From Micromonospora qiuiae (GTDB taxonomy: Bacteria; Actinomycetota; Actinomycetes; Mycobacteriales; Micromonosporaceae), in NCBI RefSeq assembly GCF_016863555.1, contig NZ_BOPC01000017.1, forward strand, positions 62,001-126,000: 64,000 nucleotides of DNA. Direction: 5' to 3'. Position 1 is the stretch's first letter; each line of letters starts with the position of its first letter. Shown piece after piece: positions 10,991 through 27,495 of this stretch. Under the pieces are notes generated by a model. That model ran no database searches, was not told the DNA's origin, and saw only the letters and a program-made list of their open reading frames with translations. The translations under genes and the position numbers were made by a program.

Positions 10991-11461
10991 TTACCAGCGG
11001 TAGTGCGCGAAGGCCTTGTTGCTCTCGGCCATCTTGTGCGTGTCCTCGCGCCGCTTGACGGCGGCACCGAGGCCGTTGCTCGCGTCCAGCAGCTCGTTCG
11101 TCAGCCGCTCGACAATGGTCTTCTCGCGCCGGGCGCGGGAGTAGGTGACCAGCCAGCGCAGGCCCAGCGTGGTCGCCCGGGCGGGGCGGACCTCGACCGG
11201 CACCTGGTAGGTCGCGCCACCGACACGGCGGCTGCGCACCTCGAGCGTCGGCTTGACGTTGTCCATCGCCCGCTTGAGCGTGACGACCGGATCGGTGCCG
11301 GACTTCTCCCGGCAGCCCTCCAGGGCCTCGTACACGATGCGCTCGGCGAGCTGGCGCTTGCCCCGCAGCAGGATCTTGTTCACCAGCTGGGTGACCAGCG
11401 GCGAGTTGTACACCGGGTCAGCGACCAGCGGCCGCCGCGGAGCGGGTCCCTTACGCGGCAT
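10991..11461 (-). CDS. rpsG: 30S ribosomal protein S7
   Basis: S7 (156 residues) nucleates assembly of the 30S head and contacts E-site tRNA and mRNA. The start [20 protein letters not shown] is canonical; an upstream in-frame extension crosses rpsL and is not conserved. The ATG begins one base after the rpsL stop. It ends [11 protein letters not shown] as in the family. Confidence 0.97.
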   Translation of the reverse strand: MPRKGPAPRRPLVADPVYNSPLVTQLVNKILLRGKRQLAERIVYEALEGCREKSGTDPVVTLKRAMDNVKPTLEVRSRRVGGATYQVPVEVRPARATTLGLRWLVTYSRARREKTIVERLTNELLDASNGLGAAVKRREDTHKMAESNKAFAHYRW

Positions 11462-11462
11462 G

Positions 11463-11837
11463 TCAGCTCTTCTCCTTCTTCGCGCCGTAGCGGCTGCGCG
11501 CCTGCTTGCGGTTGCGGACACCCTGGGTGTCCAGCGAACCGCGCACGATCTTGTAACGCACGCCGGGGAGGTCCTTGACCCTGCCGCCACGGACGAGCAC
11601 GATCGAGTGTTCCTGCAGGTTGTGCCCGACACCGGGGATGTAGGCGGTCACTTCGATCTGGCTGCTGAGCTTGACGCGGGCGACCTTGCGCAGCGCCGAG
11701 TTCGGCTTCTTCGGGGTAGTGGTGTACACACGGGTGCACACGCCGCGCCGCTGAGGAGAACCCTTCAGCGCCGGGGTCTTGGACTGACTCGTCTTCGCCT
11801 GGCGGCCCTTGCGGACCAGCTGCTGGATCGTGGGCAC
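11463..11837 (-). CDS. rpsL: 30S ribosomal protein S12
   Basis: S12 (124 residues) sits in the decoding centre and affects translational accuracy. It starts at GTG giving [12 protein letters not shown], the usual actinobacterial N-terminus, with AAGGGAG about 12 bases upstream. The lysines that mutate to streptomycin resistance are unchanged ([10 protein letters not shown] near residue 43 and RVKDLPG near 88), so the protein looks wild type. It is first in the rpsL-rpsG-fusA-tuf operon. Confidence 0.97.
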   Translation of the reverse strand: MPTIQQLVRKGRQAKTSQSKTPALKGSPQRRGVCTRVYTTTPKKPNSALRKVARVKLSSQIEVTAYIPGVGHNLQEHSIVLVRGGRVKDLPGVRYKIVRGSLDTQGVRNRKQARSRYGAKKEKS

Positions 11838-12140
11838 CGGGTTTTTCCGCTCCCTTCGGCCGCTCTCGCGACCGCACTGTCTGCCGCAGCCGATCTGGTG
11901 ATCGGCTCTCCTACATTCCGACCAGGGCCACCTCGCGGAGGTCCCGGCACCCGCGGTCGGGCGTGTCGCCCATCTCACGGTCCCGGGTCCAGCGCACGAG
12001 CGCGAGCCCCGGGGTCTGTCACCGGCACACGGACGCCGCCCGCCGGATCTTCTGCTCATTCGTGGCGCTGTCCGAATGCCGGAGCGAACCGGATCCAGCG
12101 CACGCACGATTCGCCCGGGCAGACCCGGGCACAAGGGGGA

Positions 12141-12169
12141 AGAATACCTACCACAGCCGCGCAGGTCAA
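12141..12169 (-). promoter_or_regulatory. Strong promoter of the rpsL-rpsG-fusA operon
   Basis: On the minus strand TTGACC (12164-12169) and TATTCT (12141-12146) are separated by exactly 17 bases, a near-consensus housekeeping promoter. It lies 304 bases upstream of rpsL. The rest of the 11838-12311 gap holds no gene I can support; it is GC-rich leader sequence. Confidence 0.75.
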
Positions 12170-12311
12170 AACGGGAGACCCGCCGGACTTCACACCGTGC
12201 GGCGACCGGCCCCGTCGCTCCACCCGCCCGTGATGGGCACCTACGGAAGCAAGTGTAACTGCTCCACCGGAAACCGCCCCGCTGAGCCCCGAGCCTGGCA
12301 TCACCGACGGA

Positions 12312-13076
12312 TCAGGCCAGCGCCAGCAGGAGAGCCAGCCCCATGCCCAGCAGGCTCAGCAGTAGCCCGGTGCCACCGCAGCTGATTCCGGCGATGGCCA
12401 GACCGCGGCCGGTGAACCGGACCGCCGGCAGCGGTGCCGGTCGCCGGATCTGACGCCAGCCCAACAGACCCACGACGACCGCCCCGGCCCCGACCAGGCC
12501 GCCCAGCGCGGTGAAGGCTCCCGCTGCCCAGACGCCGTTGGCGCCCTCGGAGACCGCACCGAAGCAGATGACCAGGAACGACACCAGAATCGAGATGATC
12601 CCGCCGACCAGCGAGCCGACCGCCAGACCCGAGGTGACCGGCGGCACGTCGAGGTGCACCATCGCGAACGGAGTGCCGGGCACCGGCTCCACCCGCTTCG
12701 GCGGCCGTGGACGGTCCTGGGGCGGCGGCACCCGGTGACCACCCCAGCCCGGGCCGACAGGCCAACCCGGTGATGGTCCCCCGACGGCCGGGCCGCCCGG
12801 CGGCGTCGGGGGCGAAGCCGGCGACGCCCCGAAGCTCGCCGACCCGGGCGGGAACGATCCGGGGAACGGTCCGGGCGGGAACGATCCGGGCGGGAACGGT
12901 CCGGGCGGATGGGGTGGTGAGCCGGGCGGTAGCGGCGAGGACGGGGCGTGCCCGGTGAAGGAGGCTGGCGCGGATCCGGGCGCTGCCCACCCGCTCGGGG
13001 CCGGTGTCTCGGCCTCCGGGCGCCCGGCGGTAGGTCGAGCGGACTCGCCGCTCTCGGGGCGCGCCGGTTCCGTCAC
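12312..13076 (-). CDS. DUF4190-like membrane protein with Pro/Gly-rich cytoplasmic tail
   Basis: A 254-residue protein with a disordered N-terminal half full of Pro, Gly and Ser, including repeated GPFPPGSFPPG-type segments near residues 60-85. The C-terminal half has four hydrophobic segments (from VPPVTSGLAVGSLVGG onward). This is the pattern of actinobacterial DUF4190 proteins; the function is not known. The GTG at 13076 was chosen because GAGGAGG lies six bases upstream. It lies in tandem with another gene of the same type, 103 bases apart. Confidence 0.8.
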   Translation of the reverse strand: MTEPARPESGESARPTAGRPEAETPAPSGWAAPGSAPASFTGHAPSSPLPPGSPPHPPGPFPPGSFPPGPFPGSFPPGSASFGASPASPPTPPGGPAVGGPSPGWPVGPGWGGHRVPPPQDRPRPPKRVEPVPGTPFAMVHLDVPPVTSGLAVGSLVGGIISILVSFLVICFGAVSEGANGVWAAGAFTALGGLVGAGAVVVGLLGWRQIRRPAPLPAVRFTGRGLAIAGISCGGTGLLLSLLGMGLALLLALA

Positions 13077-13179
13077 GGGGATCCTCCTCATCGGCCGCGT
13101 CCGCCGCCGCGCGGTGGACAAAGTCAGGCTACCGATCACCACATCGGGTGCGGCGCGGGAGACGACGCACAGCTGGCGG

Positions 13180-13554
13180 TCAGTTCACGTTCGGGGCGAA
13201 ATCCTGGCCGTAGGGCGCCTCGGCGAGCCGAAGCACGCCGACCACCATCCCGACGACCACGGCCACCGCTGCCAGCACCAGGCCCGTCCAGGCCAGGCTC
13301 TCTCCCCGGCGCAGCCAGGCCGCGCCGGTGAGGAAACCCCCCGACGCGTACGCCTCACGGCGCGCCTGCCGGGCCAGCAGAAGCGCCACCGTGGCCGGCA
13401 CCACTCCCCCGATGAACAGACCGGTCAGCGCACCCATCAGACCGAGTGCGAAGACCGCCCGCGCCTTCGTGGCCCGGACCGGGTCCGGGTCGAGGGGATG
13501 CCGGGGCGGCCCCGGCGGCGGAGCGACCGGCATCGGGCCGGCGACGGTCGTCAT
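13180..13554 (-). CDS. Small DUF4190-like membrane protein
   Basis: A 124-residue protein with a short Pro-rich start and two hydrophobic regions (about 35-60 and 85-108) separated by a basic loop containing LLARQARREAYASGG. The architecture matches DUF4190-type proteins and resembles the neighbouring longer gene, so the two may be old paralogues. No biochemical role can be given. A G-rich stretch before the ATG may be the ribosome binding site. Confidence 0.75.
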   Translation of the reverse strand: MTTVAGPMPVAPPPGPPRHPLDPDPVRATKARAVFALGLMGALTGLFIGGVVPATVALLLARQARREAYASGGFLTGAAWLRRGESLAWTGLVLAAVAVVVGMVVGVLRLAEAPYGQDFAPNVN

Positions 13555-13680
13555 GCCCCCATCATGCCCGGCGCGAGCCGGATCGGTTGGCGCAGTACCG
13601 CGTGCGGGTCGTCGCCCTTGGCGGTGCCGGCCCTGCGCAGCGGACGCTCACAGATGTCAGGGTCACAACGGCCGGTACCG

Positions 13681-13718
13681 ACGACGAGGCCCCCGGCATT
13701 CGCCGGGGGCCTCGTCGT
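13681..13718 (-). terminator. rpoC terminator
   Basis: A perfect 17-bp inverted repeat (13681-13697 and 13702-13718) with a four-base loop starts 14 bases after the rpoC stop. It is the strongest hairpin in this part of the window and should end rpoBC transcription. No long T run follows, which is normal in high-GC actinobacteria. Confidence 0.8.
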
Positions 13719-13731
13719 CAGTGCCCATGGC

Positions 13732-17619
<3,888 letters not shown>

Positions 17620-17745
17620 GTTCGATTCCCTCACACGTCGCTTGTTGCGCTAGCAGCTCACCGGGTTCGGTTTCGGGGCGGGCGACCCACGGCGGGGTCA
17701 AGCCTGACCGCCCGGAGTGGGTCGCCCCGCCCCGAAACCCCAACG

Positions 17746-21177
<3,432 letters not shown>

Positions 21178-21305
21178 GATGCGTCCTTCCGAGGACCGGT
21201 GCTGCAGAACGGCTGGTACGCGTGCACTCCAATGACCCCACCAGAAAATATCCACAAACGGACATTTCCGAGCAGGGGTCAAGTCGGAAGGCAGCGCAAA
21301 CTAGC

Positions 21306-21334
21306 AGTGTAGCCGAGAGGCTAACCGCTGTCCA
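21306..21334 (-). promoter_or_regulatory. Probable rpoB promoter
   Basis: TGGACA (21329-21334) and TACACT (21306-21311) on the minus strand are 17 bases apart. Transcription would begin near 21299, giving a leader of about 120 bases before the rpoB TTG. The rest of the 576-base gap up to rplL (21335-21753) shows no gene; it includes a weak GC hairpin at 21568-21588. Confidence 0.6.
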
Positions 21335-21753
21335 GCCCACCCCGCAGGCCGTTGCGGAATTTGGCCTCGGGACCCTGAAACGGGTCGCACCGGGCCGCTC
21401 GGAACGCAACGTTCCTGCCGGGCCGCTCGGGCATCTGCGGCTGATGGTGCTGCCGCAGAAACTACCCACGCGGTGGCCGTCGCAAGCGCGGAAGGTCTTG
21501 CTGATGCCAGCGTGCCTGGCTGCCCTGGGCCGCGTCAAGGGCGGCATCGCCATCCGGTGGTTTTCGCGCCGGCGGCACCACCGCCGGCCCCGCCGGTGCG
21601 GGCGAGTGCCGGACCTCACGGACCCGCCCACGCTCGCACAGTTGCGGCAGCTCCACGAGCACGGCGGACGGCGATCCCAGTGTCAGGTCGCCGCCCGCCG
21701 CGACGCGGTGTGCCCCCGCTCGCGTGAGCCGGGACGGCCAGGTGAGGCTCAGA

Positions 21754-22143
21754 TCACTTGAGGGTGACCTTGGCGCCCTCGGCCTCCAGCTTGGCCTTGG
21801 CCTTGTCCGCGGTCTCCTTGTTGACCTTCTCCAGGACCGGCTTCGGGGCCGCCTCGACCAGGTCCTTGGCCTCCTTGAGGCCCAGGCCGGTCAGCTCGCG
21901 GACGACCTTGATGACCTGGATCTTCTTGCCACCGTCGGCGTCGAGGACGACGTCGAACTCGTCCTTCTCCGGCTCGGCCTCGGCGGCGGCGCCACCGGTG
22001 GCCGGGGCGCCCGCGGCCACGGCGACCGGCGCGGCGGCGGTGACCTCGAAGGTCTCCTCGAACTGCTTCACGAACTCGGAGAGCTCGATCAGCGTCATCT
22101 CCTTGAACGCGTCGAGCAGCTCGTCGGTGCTGAGCTTCGCCAT
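21754..22143 (-). CDS. rplL: 50S ribosomal protein L7/L12
   Basis: L7/L12 (129 residues) forms the flexible stalk that recruits translation factors. The N-terminal dimerisation domain ([20 protein letters not shown]), an Ala-rich hinge at about 36-58 and the C-terminal factor-binding domain ([20 protein letters not shown]) are all present. AAGGA lies eight bases before the ATG. It is cotranscribed with rplJ. Confidence 0.98.
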   Translation of the reverse strand: MAKLSTDELLDAFKEMTLIELSEFVKQFEETFEVTAAAPVAVAAGAPATGGAAAEAEPEKDEFDVVLDADGGKKIQVIKVVRELTGLGLKEAKDLVEAAPKPVLEKVNKETADKAKAKLEAEGAKVTLK

Positions 22144-22197
22144 GTCTGGCGTCCTTTCCTAAAAGGTTTACCTAAGAACGTGGTGCGCCGTACGGCC

Positions 22198-22743
22198 TCA
22201 GGCCGCCTCGGCGCCTTCCTTCTCGCGCTTGTCCGCAAGGGCCGCCGCCAGGCGGGCGGTCTTCGACAGCGGGGCCTGGAACAGGGCCGCAGCCTTGCTC
22301 AGGTTGCCCTTCATCGCGCCGGCCAGCTTGGCCAGCAGCACCTCACGGGACTCCAGGTCGGCGAGCTTCGTGACTTCGGCCGCGGAAATGGCCCGGCCCT
22401 CGAAGACACCGCCCTTGATGACGAGCTTCGGGTTGGCCTTCGCGAAGTCGCGAAGCCCCTTCGCCGCCTCGACGACGTCGCCCGAAACGAAAGTCAGCGC
22501 GGTAGGACCGGTGAACAGCTCGTCGAGGCCGGAGATGCCCGCGTCCACCGCCGCACGCTTGGCCAGCGTGTTCTTGGCGACCGTGTAGCTGGTCTCCCTA
22601 CCGAGCGAGCGCCGCAGCTCAGTGAGCTGGGAAACCGTCAGACCGCGGTACTCGGTCAGCACGGTGGCACCAGCGGAGCGGAAGCTCTCGGTCAGCTCGG
22701 CGACGGCCGAGGCCTTGTCGGCCCGGATCGGCTTGTCCGCCAT
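22198..22743 (-). CDS. rplJ: 50S ribosomal protein L10
   Basis: L10 (181 residues) anchors the L7/L12 stalk to 23S rRNA and, in bacteria studied, represses its own operon by binding the leader mRNA. The N-terminus [20 protein letters not shown] and the [15 protein letters not shown] segment are typical. A strong AGGAGG precedes the ATG. The C-terminal helix that binds L12 dimers is Ala-rich. Confidence 0.97.
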   Translation of the reverse strand: MADKPIRADKASAVAELTESFRSAGATVLTEYRGLTVSQLTELRRSLGRETSYTVAKNTLAKRAAVDAGISGLDELFTGPTALTFVSGDVVEAAKGLRDFAKANPKLVIKGGVFEGRAISAAEVTKLADLESREVLLAKLAGAMKGNLSKAAALFQAPLSKTARLAAALADKREKEGAEAA

Positions 22744-22990
22744 GTCCCTCCTCTCTCGTTGCTTCGAGGCTGGTCACCGTCGCAGGCGAGTGACTGCGAC
22801 GGGAGCGGAGGAATCGCGGCAACAGAAAAGCCCCGGCGCAGGGCGCACGGGGCGAGGCCGGCGGCAATCACTACGGTCGGCGGACCGCGGGATGCTGCCG
22901 ATGTTCGCTTGCCGCCCTGCGCGGGTCGCCCGTCATCGCGGGACCTTCGACCGTGCCGAGGCACGGTGACCAGCGGTCTCTGGGTGGAAC
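22744..22990 (-). promoter_or_regulatory. L10-type ribosomal protein leader upstream of rplJ
   Basis: The 240-base untranslated region before rplJ has features of the L10 leader family: AGACCGC, a short stem GACCGTGCC/GGCACGGTC region (22947-22967), GAAGGTCCCGC, then GACCCGCGCAGG, followed by a terminator-like hairpin and the gene. In the known family L10 (with L12) binds this RNA and lowers expression of rplJL. The assignment is from recognised sequence blocks and position, not from a covariance search. Confidence 0.65.
22826..22853 (-). terminator. Attenuator hairpin inside the rplJ leader
   Basis: On the minus strand GCCCCG (22848-22853 arm) pairs with CGGGGC (22830-22835), with an inner GCGC/GCGC stem, and is followed directly by TTTT (22826-22829). 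It lies within the untranslated leader 83 bases before rplJ, so it looks like an attenuator under L10 control instead of an end-of-operon terminator. Confidence 0.6.
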
Positions 22991-23020
22991 TTCACACACA
23001 ACAAGATGTGCGACGTCAAC

Positions 23021-23050
23021 AGGCTACGCGATCCGACCGGCCCTCGCCAA
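23021..23050 (-). promoter_or_regulatory. Possible rplJ promoter
   Basis: TTGGCG (23045-23050) and TAGCCT (23021-23026) on the minus strand are 18 bases apart and lie just upstream of the L10-type leader. A second candidate TTGACG lies at about 23013-23018 but has a poor -10. The region 23051-23180 between here and the rplA terminator holds no gene. Confidence 0.35.
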
Positions 23051-23180
23051 ATCGCCCCCGGTGCCGCTGCTCACCTCTCCAGACAGCCGCCTCAGCAGCC
23101 CACCGAACGTCAGCGGCAGTTGTGAGATCGAGGACGCCGCCGACCCCACGATCGACGGGAGCTTGGGAGGGGGTAGAGGC

Positions 23181-23213
23181 GAGGGGCCCCGCCACGGTGT
23201 GGCGGGGCCCCTC
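23181..23213 (-). terminator. rplA terminator
   Basis: A perfect 15-bp inverted repeat (23181-23195 and 23199-23213) with a three-base loop lies 15 bases past the rplA stop. It separates rplKA from rplJL, so the two pairs are probably separate transcription units. Confidence 0.8.
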
Positions 23214-23227
23214 GTCGGGTCGCGTGC

Positions 23228-23944
23228 TCAGCCCTCGGCCGAGCCTTCCTGGAGGTTCTTCACCAGGTTCGGGTCGACCGGGACACCCGGGCCCATGGTG
23301 GTGGTGAGGGTGATCTTCTTGAGGTACTTACCCTTCGCCGCAGACGGCTTGGCCCGGAGCACCTCGTCGACGACGGCCGCGTAGTTGTCGACCAGCTGGG
23401 CCTCGGAGAACGAGGCCTTACCGATGATCAGGTGCAGGTTCGAGTGCTTGTCCACCCGGAAGGTGATCTTCCCGCCCTTGATGTCGGACACCGCCTTGGT
23501 GACGTCCATGGTCACCGTGCCGGTCTTCGGGTTCGGCATGAGACCGCGCGGGCCCAGGATCCGCGCGATCCGGCCGATCTTGGCCATCTGGTCCGGCGTG
23601 GCGATCGCCGCGTCGAACTCCAGCCAACCGCCCTGGATCCGGGCGACCAGCTCATCGGTGCCCACCTCGTCCGCACCGGCGGCGACGGCCTCCTCGGCCT
23701 TCGCGCCGGCGGCGAAGACGATCACGCGGGCGGTCTTGCCGGTGCCGTGCGGCAGGTTGACCGTGCCGCGGACCATCTGATCCGCCTTGCGGGGGTCGAC
23801 GCCGAGGCGCATCGCGACCTCGACCGTGGCGTCGAACTTGATGGTGGTCGTCTCCTTGGCCAGCTTGACGGCCTCGGCCGGGCTGTAGAGCTTGGACCGG
23901 TCGATGGCCTCGGCGGCCTTGCGGTAGCTCTTGCTGCGCTGCAT
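23228..23944 (-). CDS. rplA: 50S ribosomal protein L1
   Basis: L1 (238 residues) forms the mobile stalk that escorts deacylated tRNA from the E site. The motifs [19 protein letters not shown] (about 80-98) and [15 protein letters not shown] (about 130-144) are diagnostic. AGGAG lies nine bases before the ATG. It follows rplK after 83 bases. Confidence 0.98.
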   Translation of the reverse strand: MQRSKSYRKAAEAIDRSKLYSPAEAVKLAKETTTIKFDATVEVAMRLGVDPRKADQMVRGTVNLPHGTGKTARVIVFAAGAKAEEAVAAGADEVGTDELVARIQGGWLEFDAAIATPDQMAKIGRIARILGPRGLMPNPKTGTVTMDVTKAVSDIKGGKITFRVDKHSNLHLIIGKASFSEAQLVDNYAAVVDEVLRAKPSAAKGKYLKKITLTTTMGPGVPVDPNLVKNLQEGSAEG

Positions 23945-24027
23945 GTTCTGTCTACTCCTGTGGTCTATGGCGGGCCGCGGTGCTCGCGCGCCCTCCCACG
24001 ATCCGTACGGGTCGGTGCTGGCCGAGG

Positions 24028-24459
24028 TCAGTCGGTGATGTTCAGACCCATCGACCGGGCGGTGCCGGCGATGATCTTCTCAGCCTGCTCCACGTCGTTG
24101 GCGTTGAGGTCGGGCATCTTCTTCTCGGCGATCTCGCGCAGCTGAGCACGGGTCAACGAGCCGACCTTGTCGGTGTGTGGAACACCCGAGCCCTTCTGCA
24201 CACCGGCGGCCTTGATCAGCAGCTGGGCGGCCGGCGGGGTCTTCAGCACGAAGGTGAAGGTGCGGTCCTCGTACACGCTGATCTCGGCGGGGACGATGTC
24301 GCCCCGCTGCGACTCGGTCTGCGCGTTGTACGACTTGCAGAACTCCATGATGTTCACGCCGTGCTGACCGAGCGCAGGGCCGACCGGCGGCGCCGGAGTG
24401 GCCTGGCCCGCCGGCAGCTGAAGCGTGAACGTCTTGACGAGCTTCTTCTTCGGAGGCAT
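24028..24459 (-). CDS. rplK: 50S ribosomal protein L11
   Basis: L11 (143 residues) builds the GTPase-associated centre and, with 23S rRNA, the thiopeptide (thiostrepton) binding site; it is also needed for RelA activation. The N-terminal [20 protein letters not shown] loop is conserved. The ATG giving [14 protein letters not shown] is the family start; the in-frame extension to 24585 is non-conserved leader. Confidence 0.97.
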   Translation of the reverse strand: MPPKKKLVKTFTLQLPAGQATPAPPVGPALGQHGVNIMEFCKSYNAQTESQRGDIVPAEISVYEDRTFTFVLKTPPAAQLLIKAAGVQKGSGVPHTDKVGSLTRAQLREIAEKKMPDLNANDVEQAEKIIAGTARSMGLNITD

Positions 24460-24621
24460 GTCTCTTCCTGGGGCTTGGAACTGGGAAAGGTTCGCGCCGA
24501 CGCCGCCGTCGGGGCGCGCACGGTCAGCGCGGATGCGGCGGCGGCGACGTTTCAGGGTAGCGCAGCCCTGGACACGCCCGCCCACGGAGGGTTGGCCGGA
24601 CAGACGAACAGGACACAGCGC

Positions 24622-24654
24622 ACCGCTGGCGGCGAGCCGGGCGCCGCCAGCGGT
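24622..24654 (-). terminator. nusG terminator
   Basis: A 13-bp perfect inverted repeat (24622-24634 and 24642-24654) begins seven bases after the nusG stop. It lies between nusG and rplK, which start separate units. The remaining bases to rplK (24460-24621) are leader without a gene. Confidence 0.65.
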
Positions 24655-24661
24655 CAGTGGA

Positions 24662-25384
24662 TCAGATCTTCGCGACCTGGTTGAAGTTCAGCTCCACCGG
24701 CGTCTCGCGACCGAAGATCGACACGAGCACCTTGAGCTTCTGCTGGTCGGCGTTGATCTCGCTGATCGTGGCCGGCAGCGAGGCGAAGGCACCGTCGGTG
24801 ACCGTCACCGAGTCGCCGACCTCGAAGTCGAGGACCTTGATCTCGGGCTTGATCTTCTTCTTCTCGGTCTCCACGGTCGGCGCCAGCCACTTGAGCACCT
24901 CGTCCAGGCCCAGCGGCGCGGGGCGGTCAGCGCGGTCCGTGGCGCCCACGAACCCGGTGACGCCCGGCGTGTTGCGGACGCAGGAGTAGGACTCGTCGGT
25001 CAACTCCATCCGGACCAGGATGTAACCCGGGAAGACCTTGGCCTGCACCTGGGACCGCTTGCCGTTCTTGACCTCGATCTCTTCCCGGGTCGGCACCTCG
25101 ACCTGGTAGATGTAGTCCTCCATGTCGAGGGACGTGATCCGCGTCTCGAGGTTGGTCTTGACCTTGTTCTCATAGCCGGCGTACGAGTGCACCACGTACC
25201 AGTCGCCCGGCGCGTACCGCAGCTTCTGCCGCAGCTCCGCGACCGGGTCAAAGCCCTCGTCTGGCGCTGGCTCGGTCGTGTCGAACTCCGGCTCGCTGGC
25301 GGCCTCGACCGACTCGTCACCAGCCGCCGTCGCCACCGTGGACTGCTCGTCCGGCGTCTCGGCGGTCTCGTCGTACTCAGGCAC
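24662..25384 (-). CDS. nusG: Transcription termination/antitermination factor NusG
   Basis: NusG (240 residues) binds the RNA polymerase clamp and links transcription to Rho, S10 or ribosomes. After an acidic, low-complexity N-terminal extension of about 55 residues (typical in actinobacteria) come the NGN domain ([20 protein letters not shown]) and the C-terminal KOW domain ([20 protein letters not shown]). It starts at GTG with GGAAG about nine bases upstream. It lies 38 bases after secE. Confidence 0.97.
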   Translation of the reverse strand: MPEYDETAETPDEQSTVATAAGDESVEAASEPEFDTTEPAPDEGFDPVAELRQKLRYAPGDWYVVHSYAGYENKVKTNLETRITSLDMEDYIYQVEVPTREEIEVKNGKRSQVQAKVFPGYILVRMELTDESYSCVRNTPGVTGFVGATDRADRPAPLGLDEVLKWLAPTVETEKKKIKPEIKVLDFEVGDSVTVTDGAFASLPATISEINADQQKLKVLVSIFGRETPVELNFNQVAKI

Positions 25385-25422
25385 GCTCGCTCACTTCCGT
25401 CACTATCGGCACAGTCAGCCGG

Positions 25423-25815
25423 TCAGCTGGGGTTGCCGAAGACCCACAACACACCCTTGGCGAAGACGAAGTCGAGGCCAGCCACGATCGTCAGCATCAC
25501 CGTGACGAACGCGATCACCACGGCCGTGTAGGTCAACAGCTCCTTGCGCGTCGGCCAGATGACCTTACGCATTTCGGCCACGACCTCGCGGATGAAACGC
25601 GCGATACGACCGAACAACCCGACCTTGTCGGCGTCGGTACGCGTCTTCGCCCGGCTGTCGGCGGACTCCGCCTTGGCCCGTTCACGGGTGGCGGTGCCGC
25701 CCCGGGAGACCGGCTCGTCCGCGTCGGTGGCGTCGTCGTCGGCGCCGTCACTGACGACCTCGTCATTCAGGCGGTCGTCGTCGGCGTCCTCGCCGCGCCG
25801 CTTGTTGTCGGCCAC
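25423..25815 (-). CDS. secE: Preprotein translocase subunit SecE
   Basis: SecE (130 residues) is the small membrane subunit of SecYEG. About 70 charged residues precede the conserved helix FIREVVAEMRKVIWPTRKEL and a single membrane span. The GTG at 25815 (VADNKRRGEDAD) is chosen because GGAGGG lies four to five bases upstream; an in-frame start at 25848 lacks an SD. It is paired with nusG as in nearly all bacteria. Confidence 0.95.
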   Translation of the reverse strand: MADNKRRGEDADDDRLNDEVVSDGADDDATDADEPVSRGGTATRERAKAESADSRAKTRTDADKVGLFGRIARFIREVVAEMRKVIWPTRKELLTYTAVVIAFVTVMLTIVAGLDFVFAKGVLWVFGNPS

Positions 25816-26026
25816 TTCGCCCTCCGTCGCGGGATGTCGGGGTCGCACGCGGTGCGCGTGCGCGGCGCTTGGTCACGCCGGCCGGACCAACCGTCCCGGG
25901 ACGGGCCGCGGCCGGCGGATCGACCGGAAGGCCCGATGCCTCGGAACCTCCCCGCCGATGCCACCACCACGGGCCGGACGCCACCGAAACGGCGGCGCGA
26001 CCCACGGAACGGTCAGGCCTGAGGCG

Positions 26027-26099
<73 letters not shown>

Positions 26100-26164
26100 G
26101 TGCGGCAACGCTCGCCCCACCAGGCCACCCGGCCAGGAAGGGGTCACTTGCCCCACGGCGGACC

Positions 26165-26194
26165 AGTGTACGGGTACCGACCCGACTTTCCCAA
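26165..26194 (-). promoter_or_regulatory. Possible tRNA-Trp promoter
   Basis: TTGGGA (26189-26194) and TACACT (26165-26170) on the minus strand are 18 bases apart and lie about 65 bases before the tRNA. This may also drive secE-nusG. Confidence 0.45.
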
Positions 26195-26225
26195 CCGGTC
26201 CACCGATCACGTCGTCCGGCGCCGG

Positions 26226-26618
26226 TCAGCGCGCCGTCCGCAAGGTGGCCCGCGCCTGCGAGAGCACCTTCTCGCCATGGCAGCTCGCGGTGATGTCGAG
26301 CCTGGTCAGCCCCGCCTCGGTCACCTCGCGGACCACCGCACTCACCACGATCTCGGTGCCCTCGTCGTCGTCGGGCACGACCACCGGGCGGGTAAACCGG
26401 ACGCCGAGATCGACCACCGCGTCGGCGCTGCCCGCCCAGGTGGTCAGCGCCCGACCGACCAGCGCCATGGTGAACATGCCGTGGGCGATCACCCCGGGCA
26501 GACCGACCTTGGTGGCGAGCCGGTCACTCCAGTGGATCGGGTTGAAGTCGCCCGAGGCGCCGGCGTAGCGGACCAGGTCCGCCCGGGTCACCCGGAACGT
26601 CTGGGTGGGCAGTTCCAC
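26226..26618 (-). CDS. hadB: MaoC/HadB-like (R)-hydratase subunit
   Basis: A 130-residue single hot-dog protein. The hydratase motif GDFNPIHWSD at about 23-32 supplies the catalytic Asp and His, and HGMFTMALVGR follows. HadB is the catalytic subunit of a 3-hydroxyacyl-ACP dehydratase in mycobacterial FAS-II. GGGGAGG lies six bases before the GTG start, and only one base separates it from hadA, so the two probably form a heterodimer. Micromonosporaceae lack long mycolic acids, so the substrate here is uncertain; it may serve ordinary or secondary fatty acyl chains. Confidence 0.85.
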   Translation of the reverse strand: MELPTQTFRVTRADLVRYAGASGDFNPIHWSDRLATKVGLPGVIAHGMFTMALVGRALTTWAGSADAVVDLGVRFTRPVVVPDDDEGTEIVVSAVVREVTEAGLTRLDITASCHGEKVLSQARATLRTAR

Positions 26619-26619
26619 G

Positions 26620-27066
26620 TCAGGCCTCCCCGCGTACGACGAGCTTCATCCAGGCGGTGACCACCGGCTCGCCGGCGGTCGTCTTGACGTCGGTCCGGGT
26701 GGTCACGAACTCATGGCCGCCGCGACTGGTGACGCCCTCGACGGTGTTGACACAGACCAGTTCATCGCCGGCCACCACCGGACGGGTGTAGGCGAACCGC
26801 TGGTCGCCGTGGACGACCCGGCTGTAGTCGAGGCCGAGGGCCGGGTCCTCGATCAGCTGGCGGTTCGCGGCCATGGTGAGCACCACCGGGAAGGTCGGCG
26901 GCGCGACCACGTCCGGGTGACCCAGCGCGCGGGCGGCCTCCGGATCGTGGTGGGCGGGATCGGTGGCCCCGATCGCCGTCGCGAACTCACGGATCTTCTC
27001 GCGGCCCACCTGGTAGGGGGCGGTCGGCGGATAGCTCCGGCCGATGAAGGAGTGGTCCAGGGACAT
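26620..27066 (-). CDS. hadA: HadA-like hot-dog dehydratase subunit (FAS1-like dehydratase domain)
   Basis: A 148-residue protein starting MSLDHSFIGRSYPPTAPYQV, with GATDPAHHDPEAARALGHPD at about 33-52 and QRFAYTRPVVAGDEL near 90. This is the stabilising, N-terminal MaoC-like half found in HadA/UPF0336 proteins; it lacks the catalytic Asp-His pattern that the next gene has. The order tRNA-Thr, tRNA-Met, rpmG, hadA, hadB, tRNA-Trp, secE, nusG matches the Mycobacterium tuberculosis locus, except that no hadC is seen here. Confidence 0.85.
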   Translation of the reverse strand: MSLDHSFIGRSYPPTAPYQVGREKIREFATAIGATDPAHHDPEAARALGHPDVVAPPTFPVVLTMAANRQLIEDPALGLDYSRVVHGDQRFAYTRPVVAGDELVCVNTVEGVTSRGGHEFVTTRTDVKTTAGEPVVTAWMKLVVRGEA

Positions 27067-27197
27067 GCCGCGAACCTACACGCAAAGGACGATCGCCGAT
27101 CCGTGCGGTCGGCGCAGACCCGAAAAGGGCCAGGGCCGTCCGTGGCGGACCGGCGATCGTGGGTACGCGTGGAGCCGGGCGATTCGGCCCGGACAGG

Positions 27198-27365
27198 TCA
27201 GCGCGTCTCGCGGTGGATGGTGTGCCGCCCGTCCCGGGGGCAGAACTTCTTCAGCTCGATGCGGTCCGGGTCGTTGCGGCGGTTCTTGCGCGTGATGTAG
27301 TTGCGCTCCTTGCACTCCACACACGCCAAAGTGATCTTCGGCCGGACATCGGTCGCCTTCGCCAC
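27198..27365 (-). CDS. rpmG: 50S ribosomal protein L33
   Basis: A 55-residue L33 with a GTG start: [20 protein letters not shown], then a run through [20 protein letters not shown] and the end [12 protein letters not shown]. The zinc-type cysteines are partly kept (CVEC near 15-18, a single Cys near 43), so this looks like a form with an incomplete second pair. GGAAGG lies nine bases upstream. It is between tRNA-Met and hadA as in mycobacteria. Confidence 0.95.
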   Translation of the reverse strand: MAKATDVRPKITLACVECKERNYITRKNRRNDPDRIELKKFCPRDGRHTIHRETR

Positions 27366-27495
27366 GGCGGAGTGCCTTCCTCGCTAACGGATACAACAAC
27401 AGCGCTACAGCCTACGCGCCGCCTGGGCGGACACGCAAAGCGGGCGCCCATGGCGCCCGTCCTACGACCGCCGGGAACCCGGCGGACGGAGAGAG

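Noticed and set aside
21568..21588. GC hairpin between rpoB and rplL as the rplL terminator
   Set aside because: The stem is only eight bp, lies 165 bases past rplL, and has no T run in the right direction.
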